In this document: piece by piece, positions 1 to 9,551 of the stretch
Layout: every line of letters begins with the position of its first letter
Numbering within the stretch: the first letter of the stretch is position 1
Assembly: GCA_020723205.1 (NCBI GenBank)
Contig: DYJF01000009.1
Span: 12,088-44,799 of the forward strand
Direction: 5' to 3'
Source of the DNA: Bdellovibrio sp.
Lineage (GTDB): Bacteria; UBA10199; 2-02-FULL-44-16; DYJF01
Length of the DNA stretch: 32,712 nucleotides
Notes under the pieces: model-generated
What the model saw: the letters and a program-made list of their open reading frames with translations, nothing else
What the model was told of the DNA's origin: nothing
The model's database searches: none
Translations under genes and position numbers: made by a program

Positions 1-2
1 AG

Positions 3-464
3 GAGGTCGTGACCGTCCCGAGGCCCGTCACGTTCTTCATCGGCGATGATGAGGGGAACCGCGACAAGGTCCGCTTCACAAGCATGTCGCATATGCGATT
101 GATGAGCGGTGCAAAAGAGTCCGACCAGTGCAAGATCGCCTATGAGGTGGCCGCATCAGAGGACGAAGAGGGGGTCATAAACCTCGTGCGGGCCGAGACG
201 CCTTGGCTGGATGCCGAAACTCAGGTGAAATCGGCTTCGTTCGTTTTGGCCGAGAACGTACGCGACTTCGAGCTTGAATATTACGATGCCAGGAAAGAGG
301 AGTGGGGCAAGGAGTGGAACACGGAGGCGATAGACTACCAGAACCGTCTGCCCCGCGCCGTGAAGATCACGTTATCTTTTCCCGATCCGGACGACGATGA
401 GAGGAGCATCGTTCTCAAGACGATGGTTCTTTTGCCGATGTCGGCGGGCTTGATAGAATTCTGA
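3..464 (+). CDS. gspJ: Type II secretion minor pseudopilin GspJ, 5' partial
   Basis: C-terminal part of GspJ, a minor pseudopilin of the type II secretion pseudopilus tip. The reading frame is open to the window edge, so the prepilin leader and hydrophobic helix lie upstream; the GTG at position 9 is internal, not a start. Family features seen: an FTSMSH segment followed by ESDQCKIAY (the eSDq..i.Y pattern of GspJ), an ELEYYDARKEEW segment, and LPRAVKITL near the end. About 154 residues are visible of a usual length near 200. gspK follows after 5 nt, giving the standard gspJ-gspK order. Identity rests on motif recognition and on the neighbouring gspKLMN genes. Confidence 0.85.
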   Translation, partial: EVVTVPRPVTFFIGDDEGNRDKVRFTSMSHMRLMSGAKESDQCKIAYEVAASEDEEGVINLVRAETPWLDAETQVKSASFVLAENVRDFELEYYDARKEEWGKEWNTEAIDYQNRLPRAVKITLSFPDPDDDERSIVLKTMVLLPMSAGLIEF

Positions 465-469
465 TATTT

Positions 470-1738
470 ATGGTCAAGGTCCTAAGGTCCAAGAGGGGAA
501 TGGCGCTGATATTGGTGCTGGGCGCCGTCGCCATAATGACGGCGATGGCGGTGGAATTTGCCTATAATACGAACGTCGCGTATCATCTGGCGCAGAACGA
601 GCTCGACCGGTTCAGGGCGCAGTATCTTGCTCAATCGGCCTACCGTTTCATGCAGGTGGAGCTCAAGTTCGACCGTATGTTCAGGCAGGTCGTGCAGTCG
701 CAGAACTTGGGCCAGTTTCTCGGCGCCAACGCGAACCTTCCGCTGTGCCAGCAGTTCCCGATATCAACGGGGCTTATCCGCGCGGTCTTCTTGGGCGGCG
801 AGGGCGCGGCCGAGCTGCCTCCGGAGCTAAAAAAAGTTGTCACGATAAACCAGGCCGAGGAGGCGCAGGAGTTCTTGAACTTTGACGGAGATTTCGACGG
901 CGAATGTCTCGACGAATCCACGAAGATCAACCTCAACTTCTTTTACGGGCTCGATCCCTTCCAGAAAGGAGCGGAGGGCCAGCAGAATGCATACGATAGA
1001 TACAAGATAGACCTCACGAAATTCCTGTCGGTCGAGGCATACAGGGAGGTCTTTGAGGACGCGGACGTGAAGCCGTCGGATGCCGTGCGCAACATCGCGG
1101 ACTGGGTGGATTCCAACGAGGTCATAAACGAACTTGAAGGGGTTCAGGCGGGTCCCGAGATGTCGCTCTATGATCGTATGGGCGGAGGTTATCCGGTCAA
1201 GAACGGGAAGCTCTCGACACCGGACGAGGTCTACCTCGTGGACGGAGTGGTCGACGAATGGTATGCGCCTCTCGCGAAATATTTCACCGTTTACGGGGAC
1301 GGCCAGACGGTCAACGTCTGCGCCGCGGACGATATCATCGTTCAGATAATAATACGGCGCTACGTTGAGAGCGATCCGTCGCTGCCCCCGGTGAAGCTCG
1401 ACGATGCGGAAACGATGGCGAAGCTTGTGAACGCGGTAAAGGATGGCTGCGCGATGGGAGGCCAGGGCAACCAGCAAAAGCAGCAGATATCGCAAAGTTT
1501 GGCGACGGCGATAGGCGCCGCCGCAGCCGGAGGAGAAGCGGCTGAAGGGGGTTCGCCGGCGGGTACCGGCGGGACCGCCGCTACCGGTTTCGCATCGTAC
1601 TTATCGGTCGAACCGAGGTATTTCGGGCTCGTGCTCACCGGCGTAATCGGCGATACGACCGTCCGTATCAAATCGGTGCTCGACGTGAAGGAAGCGGACC
1701 CGAAAAAATGGAAGTTGCTTTACTGGAGAATATACTAA
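470..1738 (+). CDS. gspK: Type II secretion minor pseudopilin GspK
   Basis: GspK, the largest minor pseudopilin, caps the pseudopilus in complex with GspI and GspJ. The N-terminus has a short basic leader, then SKRG followed by MALILVLGAVAIMTAMAVEF. The Gly before Met is the expected prepilin peptidase site. The usual Glu at mature position 5 is absent, which is normal for GspK. After the helix comes the typical QYLAQSAYR stretch, then a large globular domain (422 aa in all). A low-complexity Ala/Gly segment lies at about residues 342-370. The start has no clear Shine-Dalgarno and lies 5 nt after gspJ, so translational coupling is likely. Confidence 0.92.
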   Translation: MVKVLRSKRGMALILVLGAVAIMTAMAVEFAYNTNVAYHLAQNELDRFRAQYLAQSAYRFMQVELKFDRMFRQVVQSQNLGQFLGANANLPLCQQFPISTGLIRAVFLGGEGAAELPPELKKVVTINQAEEAQEFLNFDGDFDGECLDESTKINLNFFYGLDPFQKGAEGQQNAYDRYKIDLTKFLSVEAYREVFEDADVKPSDAVRNIADWVDSNEVINELEGVQAGPEMSLYDRMGGGYPVKNGKLSTPDEVYLVDGVVDEWYAPLAKYFTVYGDGQTVNVCAADDIIVQIIIRRYVESDPSLPPVKLDDAETMAKLVNAVKDGCAMGGQGNQQKQQISQSLATAIGAAAAGGEAAEGGSPAGTGGTAATGFASYLSVEPRYFGLVLTGVIGDTTVRIKSVLDVKEADPKKWKLLYWRIY

Positions 1739-1751
1739 ATAATATTTCATT

Positions 1752-3380
1752 ATGCCGCAGCGTATACTGGGTATAGATATCGGCAGTTACTCGGTGAAGG
1801 TTGCCGAGCTCTCGCGCAGCTTCAAATCGTTCGAGTTCACGGCCTTTTATGAGCGCCGTGTCGGTGAGAACGAACTGCTTTCTCGCGAGGAATCGCAGGC
1901 GATAGCCCTGCAGGGCCTGATCGACGACCACAACCTCCAGTGGGATGCGGTCTGCGTGGGATTTCCCGGCCAGCTTGTTTCGTCGCGGCTATTGACCTTC
2001 CCGTTCAGCTCCCGGAAGAAGATCGACCAGACCATCGAGTTCGAGATAGAGAACTACGTACCCTTCCACTTGGAAGAGATAGTGCTTGATTACGCCGTGC
2101 TTTCCAGTTCGAAGGATTTTTCGCGCGTTGTGGCCCTCTATACGCCGAAGGGCGAGGTGGCGAAGAAGCTTTCAATGTTCCAGGGGATCAGCATAGATCC
2201 CAGGCACATGTGCGTGGAAGGTGTGGAGCTGACCAATCTCGTGAATTTGGGCATGGTCCCCCCCGAGGGTTCCTTCGCCATCATAGATATCGGTCATGAG
2301 AAGACCACAGTCGCTATCTTCCAGGGGAAGCACCTTGGCTATGTGAGGGCGATATCCATCGCGGGAAAGGCCGTCACGGAGGCGATCGCAAAACGGTTGG
2401 GCGTTCCCGCCGATGAAGCGGAAAAATTGAAGATCGAAATGGGCCAGCTGGGCTCCGGCGATCAGATCGTGGTCGACGATCTCTCACGCGATGTGATGGC
2501 GGCCGTGAAACAGACGGTCGACGAGCTTTTGCTGCACATCCGTCAGACGATATTCGCCTACAACGACATGGAGAACGTTCCGGTTGAGGGCGTTTACCTG
2601 TGCGGCGGGAGCTCCAGGATCCCCGGCTTGGACAGCTACATCTCCGATTTTTTGAAGCAGAACGTTGCCTTTTTGAACGTCACGGAGTTCCATTTCAGCC
2701 GTCTCGAGCGCGCGGAGGCCCACCGGCACGTCATCCCTCAGGCGCTTGCGCTCGCCTTGAAGGAGGTCGCAGGTCCCGCGCTTCCCGACGTCAACTTCAG
2801 GAGGGGCGAGTTCGCGTTCAGGGGGGACGTTGAACAGCTCGGAGGCGGCCTGCGCCGGGCCGGAATCGCGCTGGCGGTGATCGTCTTCTTGGCGCTGCTC
2901 AATTTTACGGTGAAGTATTACACGCTCAAGAACAGGGTCGAGATGATCCGTGACAACGCGGCTCAGCTCGTTCTGCAGGCGCTCCCCGGAACTGCAAAGA
3001 AAGCGGTCGCCACGACGTCAGGCGCCCTTTCCGTGATCAAGGGGAAGAAGGCGGAGACCGCGGACCGTATAGCGAAGCTCAAGGCCGCCATGGGACTGTC
3101 TCCGCTGAACATTCTAAAGGAGATATCGGAGCTCATGCCGCCCAAGAACGAGGTGGCGATAGACGTCGAGGACATCTCTATCGCGCCCGACCGCGTCACG
3201 TTGTCGGGCCGCACCGGCTCCTTTGAAACGGTGGACAAGATCAAGATGGCGATGGAAAAGGCCGAAAATTTCAAGAACGTCACGACCGGCAACGTCCGGA
3301 AGGGGACAAAGGGCGAGATCAAGTTCGATCTTTCGATGGAGATCAAGGAGCCCGGCGATACTGCGGGCAAGGAGCAATAG
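1752..3380 (+). CDS. gspL: GspL/PilM-type inner-membrane platform protein
   Basis: 542 aa. The N-terminal half is an actin-like ATPase fold of the PilM/FtsA type: RILGIDIGSYSVKVAEL at residues 4-20 is the first phosphate loop, FAIIDIGHEKTTVAIF the second, and VYLCGGSSRIPGL the adenosine motif. One transmembrane helix follows at about residues 371-390 (AGIALAVIVFLALLNF). The C-terminal periplasmic part resembles GspL/PilN ferredoxin-like domains. It therefore works as GspL, linking the assembly ATPase to the periplasmic GspM platform, but carries a PilM-style cytoplasmic domain. Its place between gspK and gspM supports the secretion role. The start is the first in-frame ATG; no strong Shine-Dalgarno is seen. 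Confidence 0.88.
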   Translation: MPQRILGIDIGSYSVKVAELSRSFKSFEFTAFYERRVGENELLSREESQAIALQGLIDDHNLQWDAVCVGFPGQLVSSRLLTFPFSSRKKIDQTIEFEIENYVPFHLEEIVLDYAVLSSSKDFSRVVALYTPKGEVAKKLSMFQGISIDPRHMCVEGVELTNLVNLGMVPPEGSFAIIDIGHEKTTVAIFQGKHLGYVRAISIAGKAVTEAIAKRLGVPADEAEKLKIEMGQLGSGDQIVVDDLSRDVMAAVKQTVDELLLHIRQTIFAYNDMENVPVEGVYLCGGSSRIPGLDSYISDFLKQNVAFLNVTEFHFSRLERAEAHRHVIPQALALALKEVAGPALPDVNFRRGEFAFRGDVEQLGGGLRRAGIALAVIVFLALLNFTVKYYTLKNRVEMIRDNAAQLVLQALPGTAKKAVATTSGALSVIKGKKAETADRIAKLKAAMGLSPLNILKEISELMPPKNEVAIDVEDISIAPDRVTLSGRTGSFETVDKIKMAMEKAENFKNVTTGNVRKGTKGEIKFDLSMEIKEPGDTAGKEQ

Positions 3381-3986
3381 ATGGTGTTGAAGATCGGCGG
3401 CGTGAGCTTCGACCGCCTCAAGATCCAGAACCTATATAACGCATATCTCGGCATGACGCCGCGTGAGCAGACGATGGCGCTGGTTGCCGCGGCGGTGGTC
3501 CTCGTGCTCGTCGTCGTGCTTCCCGTGACGGTCGCGACCGGAAAGATAAAAAAGCTCGAGCGCTCGATAGGCGAGGGCAACGATCAGATCAGGACCATAG
3601 CGCGCGAGATAGACGACCTGAATCTCGAGAGGGCCCGTCTCAATGATGTCGAGACGTCGCTCGCCGGCGGGTTCGACGCCTCCATTTCCACAACGCTTGA
3701 AACGCTTGCCGGAAAGGCCGGCATCAAGGACCGGATCGATTCGCTCAAGGAAAAGCCGGCGGCGCCCTCCGATCTTTTCGACGAGGCGTCGGTGGACGTT
3801 CGTCTCAAAAAGGTCACATTGAACGAGGTCATCGATTATCTCTATTCCATCGAGCAGAACCCCGAACGGCTTTTGCGGCTGAAGCGCCTCGAGCTCAAAC
3901 CGCGTTACGACAATAAGAAGGAGTTTGACGTTTCATTTCAGGTCTCCACATACCGTCTACTTGAAACGGCGGGCGGGGGCGAATAA
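3381..3986 (+). CDS. gspM: Type II secretion protein GspM
   Basis: 201 aa bitopic inner-membrane protein. A cytoplasmic N-terminus contains the MTPREQTMAL segment typical of GspM (the protein acts right after an 'R(E/D)Q' patch). One hydrophobic helix follows (about residues 33-53, rich in Val/Ala/Leu), then a coiled-coil stretch and a small periplasmic domain. It pairs with GspL in the assembly platform. The ATG follows the gspL stop codon with no gap, and the stop overlaps the gspN start by 1 nt (TAATG), so the genes are translationally coupled. The assignment depends on architecture and position, because GspM sequences are poorly conserved. Confidence 0.85.
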   Translation: MVLKIGGVSFDRLKIQNLYNAYLGMTPREQTMALVAAAVVLVLVVVLPVTVATGKIKKLERSIGEGNDQIRTIAREIDDLNLERARLNDVETSLAGGFDASISTTLETLAGKAGIKDRIDSLKEKPAAPSDLFDEASVDVRLKKVTLNEVIDYLYSIEQNPERLLRLKRLELKPRYDNKKEFDVSFQVSTYRLLETAGGGE

Positions 3987-4897
3987 TGCCAAGGATCATC
4001 AAGCTCATAGCGTACGCCGTCATTTTTATTTTCAGTTTCCTGCTGTTCCTCTATTGGATGTTTCCGTATGACATATTGAAGGACCGCGTCGCAGCCGCGA
4101 TAGAGGGACCGTTCGACCGCAGCGTCGAGGTCTCGATGGAAAAAATCGAGCCGTACTATTTCACCGGCGTTGAGATCAACGGACTCAAGTTGACGCACAG
4201 GGCGGACGGAGATCCCAAGCCGGTGGCCGAACTTGACAGGGTGAGGGCCCGCGCATCTTTCTTCTCGCTGCTCTTCGGCAGCCCGCGCATCTCTTTTTTC
4301 ATAAAAGCGGGAAAGGGTGAGCTGGAAGGGTCGGCAAGGCAGAGCGAAGAGGGCTTCGATATCGACATGGATATGGACGATTTCGACATCGCCACGCTCA
4401 AGGTCATCGAATCTCTTTACGGCGTTAAGCTTTCCGGGCTGATGAGCGGGAACGTCGATCTTAAGATCGACAGGGCGAGGCCCGTAAGAACGAGCGGCAA
4501 GATAGACATCTCGCTGGATGACTTCAAGTTAGCCGCCTCGCAGCTGACGGCGGGCGGAGCGAACATCCCGATCCCCGATATGGTGATCACGAAGGGGCGC
4601 GGCTCGCGTTTGAAAATGACCATAGACAAGGGCGCGGTCAGCATCGACGAGTTCCGTCTTGCGGACGGCGATCTCGGACTGGACATAAAAGGTAAGATTT
4701 TTCTTTCGACCGTCGTTTCGAACTACCGGTTGAACCTCTCCGGCTCATTCCGAGTTTCTGACAAGCTGGAAGAGGCGATACCGTTCCTCTTCATGGCAGA
4801 AAGGCAAAAGCAACAGGACGGCAGCTATCCGCTCGCGGTAACCGGCCGGATCGCCGAGCCAGCCGTTAAGATAGGCACGTTCACGTTGCCGTTGTAG
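3986..4897 (+). CDS. gspN: Type II secretion protein GspN
   Basis: 303 aa. One N-terminal transmembrane helix (about residues 7-27, LIAYAVIFIFSFLLFLYWMF) is followed by a periplasmic domain of AsmA-like beta-rich character (YFTGVEINGLKL, GSPRISFFIKAGKGELEG, LSGLMSGNVDLKI). This matches the long GspN form that follows gspM in deltaproteobacterial-type and Leptospira T2SS operons. Its exact role is unclear. It is the last gene of the operon, ends 4 nt from the convergent csp gene, and no terminator hairpin is visible between them. Confidence 0.8.
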   Translation: MPRIIKLIAYAVIFIFSFLLFLYWMFPYDILKDRVAAAIEGPFDRSVEVSMEKIEPYYFTGVEINGLKLTHRADGDPKPVAELDRVRARASFFSLLFGSPRISFFIKAGKGELEGSARQSEEGFDIDMDMDDFDIATLKVIESLYGVKLSGLMSGNVDLKIDRARPVRTSGKIDISLDDFKLAASQLTAGGANIPIPDMVITKGRGSRLKMTIDKGAVSIDEFRLADGDLGLDIKGKIFLSTVVSNYRLNLSGSFRVSDKLEEAIPFLFMAERQKQQDGSYPLAVTGRIAEPAVKIGTFTLPL

Positions 4898-4901
4898 GGT
4901 A

Positions 4902-5111
4902 TCAGATCTTTTCGACGTTCTGTGCCTGCAGCCCCTTATCGCCGTTCACGACCTCGAACTGCACAGTTTCACCTTCCATAAGGGATTTGTAGCCGTCACC
5001 GTTTATAGCGGAGTAATGGACGAACACGTCCTCTTTCACGCCATCAAGCTCGATAAAACCGTAGCCCTTGCTGTCGTTGAACCATTTCACCTTCCCGCGC
5101 TTCTTTTCCAT
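4902..5111 (-). CDS. Cold-shock protein, CspA family
   Basis: 69 aa single cold-shock domain, an OB-fold that binds single-stranded nucleic acid. RNP1 is KGYGFIEL and RNP2 is DVFVHYSAI; the protein starts [12 protein letters not shown], as in CspA paralogues. An upstream GTG at 5117 is in frame, but the AGGAGGA Shine-Dalgarno (5121-5127) is only 3 nt from it and 9 nt from the ATG at 5111, so the ATG is chosen. That ribosome site lies inside the end of ftsB. It is the last gene of the ruvC-ruvA-ruvB-ftsB-csp string. A promoter of its own is not visible, so it is probably co-transcribed. Confidence 0.93.
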   Translation of the reverse strand: MEKKRGKVKWFNDSKGYGFIELDGVKEDVFVHYSAINGDGYKSLMEGETVQFEVVNGDKGLQAQNVEKI

Positions 5112-5113
5112 CG

Positions 5114-5419
5114 TCACTTATCCTCCTTTTCCTGATATACTATCTCGCCGGGCCTTATGAAGCCCAGTTCTTTCCTGATGTACGGTTCGAGGTTCTTCGG
5201 TTCCTGTAAGAGCGCCTTTTCGCGCGACAACCTCTCGATGTCCTTCGTCAGCATCTCCTTCTGGTGTACGAGCTTGCGCTTCATGATTGAGAGCTTGTTT
5301 AGATGATATATGCCCTGATCGCCGAAGATCAAAAACCACAGGAACGCGGCCACGCCGAGAATGAGGAGCATGCGGACAGGCGTAAAGACCCTGAATATGC
5401 TTTTGATCAGTGATCTCAT
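5114..5419 (-). CDS. ftsB: FtsB/DivIC-family cell division protein
   Basis: 101 aa septum-formation-initiator family protein. A short cytoplasmic N-terminus, one transmembrane helix (about residues 17-33, [17 protein letters not shown]), then a coiled coil (about residues 42-75) and the C-terminal motif [19 protein letters not shown]. That motif, with Arg-Lys-Glu-Leu-Gly and Pro-Gly-Glu, is characteristic of FtsB/DivIC. In the division complex it joins FtsL and FtsQ at the septum. It lies 6 nt downstream of ruvB and just upstream of csp, so it is probably part of the same transcript. Confidence 0.85.
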   Translation of the reverse strand: MRSLIKSIFRVFTPVRMLLILGVAAFLWFLIFGDQGIYHLNKLSIMKRKLVHQKEMLTKDIERLSREKALLQEPKNLEPYIRKELGFIRPGEIVYQEKEDK

Positions 5420-5425
5420 TTTCCG

Positions 5426-6451
5426 TCAGCGGAACAGTTTCGTCTGCGCCTCGTCCTTCGGCGACAGTCCGAAATGGGAGTAGGCGGTCATCGTTGCCAC
5501 GCGGCCCCGCGGTGTCCGGTTCAAAAACCCGCACTGTATGAGGTAGGGCTCGTAGACATCCTCTATCGTCTCGCTCTCCTCATTGATGGCGGAGGCCAGC
5601 GTGTCGACGCCGACGGGTCCTCCGCCGAACTTCTCTATAATAGTGAGAAGGATGCGCCGGTCCATCTGGTCGAACCCCTTTTCATCGACCTCGAGCATCT
5701 TGAGCGCGTCATCGGCGACCTTCTTGTCGATGGAGCCGTCGGCCTTCACCTCCGCGAAGTCGCGCACCCTGCGGAGTATCCTGTTGGCGATCCTGGGCGT
5801 CCCGCGTGAACGCGTCGATATCTCTTTCGCTCCGTCCCCGTTTATCGGGACCTTGAGAATATCGGCGGAGCGGATGACGATGGTCTTGAGGTCCTCGAAG
5901 GCGTAATAATCAAGGTGTGCCGACACGCCGAACCGGTCGCGAAGAGGAGATGTCAGAAGGCCGGTGCGCGTCGTTGCTCCTATCAAAGTGAATTTCGGCA
6001 GGTCGAGCTTCAATGTCTTCGCCGAAGGACCCTGGCCTACAACGATGTCTAGCTTGAAGTCCTCCATCGCCGGATAGAGGACCTCCTCGACGACGCGATT
6101 CAGGCGGTGTATCTCGTCGATAAAAAGGACGTCGCGCTCCTGAAGGTTCGTCAGTATCGCAGCCAGATCTCCCTGCCTCTCTACGGCCGGTCCCGATGTG
6201 GCTGTCACCGAAACGCCGAGCTCGTTGGCTATGATATAGGAGAGAGTGGTCTTGCCCAGTCCCGGGGGGCCGGAGAACAGGACGTGGTCCAGGTGTTCGT
6301 TTCTTCTCTTGGCCGCCTCGATGAAGATCGCTAGCCGGTCCTTCACGGCCTTCTGTCCCACGAACTCGGCGAGGATGCGGGGCCGCAAAGAAGCGTCGAA
6401 GCGGCGTTCCTCGTCACCCTCCAAGAAAGGTGTCACGGCCCTTTCGTTCAT
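5426..6451 (-). CDS. ruvB: Holliday junction branch migration ATPase RuvB
   Basis: 341 aa AAA+ motor that drives branch migration at Holliday junctions with RuvA. Walker A is GPPGLGKTT at residues 61-69, Walker B FIDEIHRL at about 110-117, sensor 1 GATTRTGLL, and an arginine-finger region SPLRDRFG. The C-terminal winged helix contains the usual NRTPRGR segment ([15 protein letters not shown]). Length is normal. It overlaps ruvA by 4 nt (ATGA), so translation is coupled. No anomalies. Confidence 0.98.
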   Translation of the reverse strand: MNERAVTPFLEGDEERRFDASLRPRILAEFVGQKAVKDRLAIFIEAAKRRNEHLDHVLFSGPPGLGKTTLSYIIANELGVSVTATSGPAVERQGDLAAILTNLQERDVLFIDEIHRLNRVVEEVLYPAMEDFKLDIVVGQGPSAKTLKLDLPKFTLIGATTRTGLLTSPLRDRFGVSAHLDYYAFEDLKTIVIRSADILKVPINGDGAKEISTRSRGTPRIANRILRRVRDFAEVKADGSIDKKVADDALKMLEVDEKGFDQMDRRILLTIIEKFGGGPVGVDTLASAINEESETIEDVYEPYLIQCGFLNRTPRGRVATMTAYSHFGLSPKDEAQTKLFR

Positions 6452-7044
6452 GATCTTGCAAGCTCCTTAAGCGTTGCGCGTATCGCGGCCTCTATGGTCG
6501 CCATGCTGTTCCACTCAACCCTTTTCATCGCCTTCTCGGCGACAGGGCGCTGATAACCCAAATTCATCAGGGCCGACAGGACGTCATCATAAAGACGGCT
6601 TGTCGAGGATGCCGCGGCCGGCGCGCCGGAGAGGTTCATTTCCCTACCCAGCTTGTCCTTGAGCTCGATGATTATGCGCTCGGCGGTCTTTTTCCCGACG
6701 CCGGGGATGGATTGCAGACGCGGCGTATCTTCACGGCCGATCGCTTCCGCAAGCTCCACTGCGGGTATGCCGGAGAGCATCGTAAGGGCTATCTTCGGCC
6801 CAACGCCGGAGACCGCTATGAGCTTCTGGAAGACGCTCTTTTCCTCGACGGTCATAAAGCCGAAGAGGGAGATCTGGTCCTCGCGCAAGTGGGTGTGCGT
6901 ATGGACCGTCACAGCATTCCCCGTTTCCGGAAGCTGGGAGAACGATGTGAGCGAGACCGTTACGCGGTACCCCACGCCTCCGACATCTATCACCAGATAT
7001 TGGGGGGACTTGTGGACCAGTGTTCCTGAAAGTTGAGCTATCAT
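6448..7044 (-). CDS. ruvA: Holliday junction DNA-binding protein RuvA
   Basis: 198 aa. The N-terminal OB-fold starts [13 protein letters not shown]. Two helix-hairpin-helix motifs follow ([10 protein letters not shown] and [13 protein letters not shown]), then a flexible linker and the small C-terminal domain that contacts RuvB ([16 protein letters not shown]). RuvA tetramers hold the four-way junction flat while RuvB pumps DNA. It overlaps both ruvC and ruvB by 4 nt, forming a coupled ruvC-ruvA-ruvB unit. Confidence 0.98.
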   Translation of the reverse strand: MIAQLSGTLVHKSPQYLVIDVGGVGYRVTVSLTSFSQLPETGNAVTVHTHTHLREDQISLFGFMTVEEKSVFQKLIAVSGVGPKIALTMLSGIPAVELAEAIGREDTPRLQSIPGVGKKTAERIIIELKDKLGREMNLSGAPAAASSTSRLYDDVLSALMNLGYQRPVAEKAMKRVEWNSMATIEAAIRATLKELARS

Positions 7045-7535
7045 TTTTTCTTCTCAAGGATACGCCGCATGCCCTCTGAATTCAAGTGGCATATCGCGAC
7101 TGCAAGCGCGTCCGATGCGTCCTCGGCGGCGACATCCGGAAGCTTTAGGATCGCCTTGACCATCTGCTGTACCTGCGGCTTCGTGGCATGGCCGAAACCG
7201 GTTACCGCCTGTTTTATGCTGCCCGGCGCGTATTCGGCTATGTCCAACCCCTTAGTGACCGCCGCGAGCATCGCGATGCCGCGTACGTGACCGAGCTTGA
7301 TGGCCGCACGCGCGTCGAGATGACAGAACGCGTCCTCGATCGCCACAACATCGGGCTTGAACTCGTCTAGTAGCTTGATGATATCGTCATAGATGCGGGA
7401 AAGCCGCTTGTGGAAAGGATCGTCCTTTTTCGGCTTAACAATACCGTTGTCGACGTGGAAAAGCGCCGCGCCGCGTTTTTCGACGACTCCATAGCCGGTC
7501 GTGAGACTTCCGGGATCGATACCGAATACACGCAT
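7041..7535 (-). CDS. ruvC: Holliday junction resolvase RuvC
   Basis: 164 aa RNase H-fold endonuclease that cuts Holliday junctions symmetrically. Acidic catalytic residues are visible: Asp in FGIDPGSLTTGYGVV (residues 4-18), Glu in VAIEDAFCH, and the Asp pair in DASDALAVAICH near the C-terminus. Length is normal. The start has no Shine-Dalgarno: the sequence just upstream is the inverted-repeat element at 7541-7626. yebC lies beyond that element in the same direction, the classical yebC-ruvC order. Confidence 0.97.
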   Translation of the reverse strand: MRVFGIDPGSLTTGYGVVEKRGAALFHVDNGIVKPKKDDPFHKRLSRIYDDIIKLLDEFKPDVVAIEDAFCHLDARAAIKLGHVRGIAMLAAVTKGLDIAEYAPGSIKQAVTGFGHATKPQVQQMVKAILKLPDVAAEDASDALAVAICHLNSEGMRRILEKKK

Positions 7536-7540
7536 AAAAA

Positions 7541-7626
7541 TATTAACCGCGGAGGCGCTGAGAGCGCAGAGGAAAAAATCTTTTATTTCTCAGCGTCCTC
7601 CGCGTCTCTGCGGTGAATATAAAATA
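7541..7626. repeat. Inverted, 8-9 nt quasi-tandem repeat between yebC and ruvC
   Basis: The short gap between yebC and ruvC is filled by a repeat. On the - strand it reads as successive units CGCAGAGA, CGCGGAGGA, CGCTGAGA, then an A/T loop, then the inverse. Positions 7549-7562 pair with 7589-7603 as a 14-bp stem with one bulged base, enclosing a 26-nt loop. The outer flanks are AT-rich (AATATT on both sides). Repeats of this general look are common in environmental bacterial genomes (from memory). No T-run follows the stem, so it is not a clear terminator. Confidence 0.75.
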
Positions 7627-8376
7627 TTAAGCTGCTAGTTCCTCGATCAGCTTGGATTCAATGTCAAAATTGGCGTAGACGTTCTGGACATCGTCGTGGT
7701 CTTCGAGAGCGTCCATGAGCTTCAGCATCTTTTCAGCGTCGCTCCTTTGCAGCTTCACCGTGCTCTGCGGTACCATCTGGATCGCCGCCTCGATCGTTTT
7801 CAATCCGTTCGATTCGCACGCGGTCTTTACCGCTTCAAAGCTGGAAGGGTCCGTAACGACGGAGATCAGGTCCTCTTCATCCCTTATGTCATCGGCCCCT
7901 GCGTCAAGGGCGATCGTCATGAGGCGTTCCTCGATGTCCGGCCCCTTGGTGAACGTCAACACGCCGCGTTTTGTGAACATCCATGCGACGCAGCCGGCTT
8001 CCCCGAGGTTCCCGCCCATTTTCATGAGCAGATGACGGAGCTCCGCAACGGTCCTGTTCCTGTTGTCGGTCAAGGTCTCGATCAGCATCGCTACCCCGCC
8101 CGGCCCGTAACCTTCGAAGGTAACTTCGTCGTAAGAGAAACCTTCGAGATCGCCGGTGCCTTTTTTGATGGCGCGGGTGATGTTGTCATTGGGCATATTG
8201 GCTGCGCGCGCCTTATCAAGGACGGTCCGAAGACGGGCATTGCCAGAGATATCACCGCCCCCGATGCGTGCGGCAACCGTGATCTCTTTGATAAGTTTAG
8301 AGAATAACTTACCCCTTTTCGCATCGGCGGCTCCTTTCTTATGTTTAATTGTTGCCCATTTTGAGTGTCCAGACAT
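7627..8376 (-). CDS. yebC: YebC/PmpR-family protein
   Basis: 249 aa. Family signature at the N-terminus: [20 protein letters not shown], then [18 protein letters not shown] and the [21 protein letters not shown] segment. YebC proteins were described as transcription regulators; more recent work assigns some of them to relieving ribosome stalling at proline stretches. The frame is open further upstream, but the start at 8376 is set by the conserved MSGHSKW and by a GGGAGG ribosome site at 8385-8390. It lies upstream of ruvC, as in most bacteria. Confidence 0.96.
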   Translation of the reverse strand: MSGHSKWATIKHKKGAADAKRGKLFSKLIKEITVAARIGGGDISGNARLRTVLDKARAANMPNDNITRAIKKGTGDLEGFSYDEVTFEGYGPGGVAMLIETLTDNRNRTVAELRHLLMKMGGNLGEAGCVAWMFTKRGVLTFTKGPDIEERLMTIALDAGADDIRDEEDLISVVTDPSSFEAVKTACESNGLKTIEAAIQMVPQSTVKLQRSDAEKMLKLMDALEDHDDVQNVYANFDIESKLIEELAA

Positions 8377-8480
8377 AGAAGATACCTCCCTTGGAAAGTG
8401 GTGGGAACCTAGCACAGGTCGTAAAAAAAACTCAAGGATATTCAGGCACTCAAAAGGGACTTGAATTCCTCTGCATCCAC

Positions 8481-9500
8481 TCACCGGCGCATCGCTTCAT
8501 CGCGCTCGACCGTGCCATTTTTCACGAGATTTGCCAGCGACTGGTCCATCGTGACCATCCTGGTCGCCTGCTGTCCCATCTGTATCTCCGCGAAAATCTG
8601 ATGGGTTTTGCCCTCTCTGATGAGGTTCCTGATGCCCGTCGTCGGAAACATTATTTCCATGGCAAGCGCTCGTCCGCCGCCTATTCGCGGTATCAACTGC
8701 TGCGACAATACCCCTTCGAGAATGAAGGAAAGCTGCGTCCTGACCTGGCCCTGCTGATGCATGGGGAAGACGTCGATGATGCGGTCGATCGTCTGGACGG
8801 AGGTGTTCGTGTGGAGGGTGGCCAGAACGAGGTGGCCCGTCTCCGCTACGGTTATCGCACTCTGGATTGTCTCCAAGTCCCTCATTTCGCCTATAAGCAC
8901 TACGTTTGGATCCTGCCTCAATATGTATTTCAGCGCGTGTGTGAAACCAAGCGTGTCGCTTCCCACTTCTCGCTGGTTGATGAGGCATTTCTTCTGCTGA
9001 TAGACGTATTCGATGGGGTCCTCTACCGTGATGATGTGTGCCGGCCGGTCCTGATTGATCCGGTTCACCATGGCGGCGAGCGTCGTGGATTTTCCGCAAC
9101 CGGTGGGACCCGTGACGAGCACCAGCCCGCGCGGTTTTCCGGTCAGCCGCATCACGTCGTCGGGGATGCCCAGCTCCTTGTGGTCCGGAATGGCTACAGG
9201 GATCGCGCGGAACGCTCCGGCCACGGAGCCCATGGACCAGAAGATGTTCGCGCGCACGCGTGTGAGACCCTCGAAATCGAACGAAAGGTCAAGTTCACGT
9301 TCCGACTCGAATCGCATGACCTGTTCCTGATTCAGGCACTGAAAACATATCTCCTGTGCGTCGTGAGGGTCCAGTGGTTCCTTCGATGCCGGTGTAAGCG
9401 TTCCGTCAACGCGTATCTGCGGCGGGGCATAGGCGTTGATGTGAAGATCGGACGCTCTCTTTTTCAGCATTGTTTCGATCAGGATCTTAAGACTTGCCAT
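8481..9500 (-). CDS. pilT: Type IV pilus retraction ATPase PilT
   Basis: 339 aa hexameric secretion-type ATPase that depolymerises pili. ASDLHI lies at residues 16-21, Walker [10 protein letters not shown] at 131-139, an Asp box at about 159-165 (TVEDPIEY), Walker [10 protein letters not shown] at 200-208, and a His box [11 protein letters not shown]. The C-terminal [10 protein letters not shown] motif corresponds to the AIRNLIRE motif needed for retraction in PilT, with Gly for the first Ala. PilT length is about 340-370 aa. It is divergently transcribed from pilB across a 125-bp gap. Retraction implies a dynamic pilus (twitching, uptake or surface sensing) rather than a static fibre. Confidence 0.95.
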   Translation of the reverse strand: MASLKILIETMLKKRASDLHINAYAPPQIRVDGTLTPASKEPLDPHDAQEICFQCLNQEQVMRFESERELDLSFDFEGLTRVRANIFWSMGSVAGAFRAIPVAIPDHKELGIPDDVMRLTGKPRGLVLVTGPTGCGKSTTLAAMVNRINQDRPAHIITVEDPIEYVYQQKKCLINQREVGSDTLGFTHALKYILRQDPNVVLIGEMRDLETIQSAITVAETGHLVLATLHTNTSVQTIDRIIDVFPMHQQGQVRTQLSFILEGVLSQQLIPRIGGGRALAMEIMFPTTGIRNLIREGKTHQIFAEIQMGQQATRMVTMDQSLANLVKNGTVERDEAMRR

Positions 9501-9551
9501 GTGTCGTCTCCTTTGGATCCCACTCTTCTATCAAATCGCGGCCGGAATTCC

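Noticed and set aside
8377-8480. Terminator after pilT on the - strand
   Set aside because: A T-run (8423-8431 as A's on +) is present, but the best stem is only about 5 bp with a loop of more than 20 nt; not convincing.
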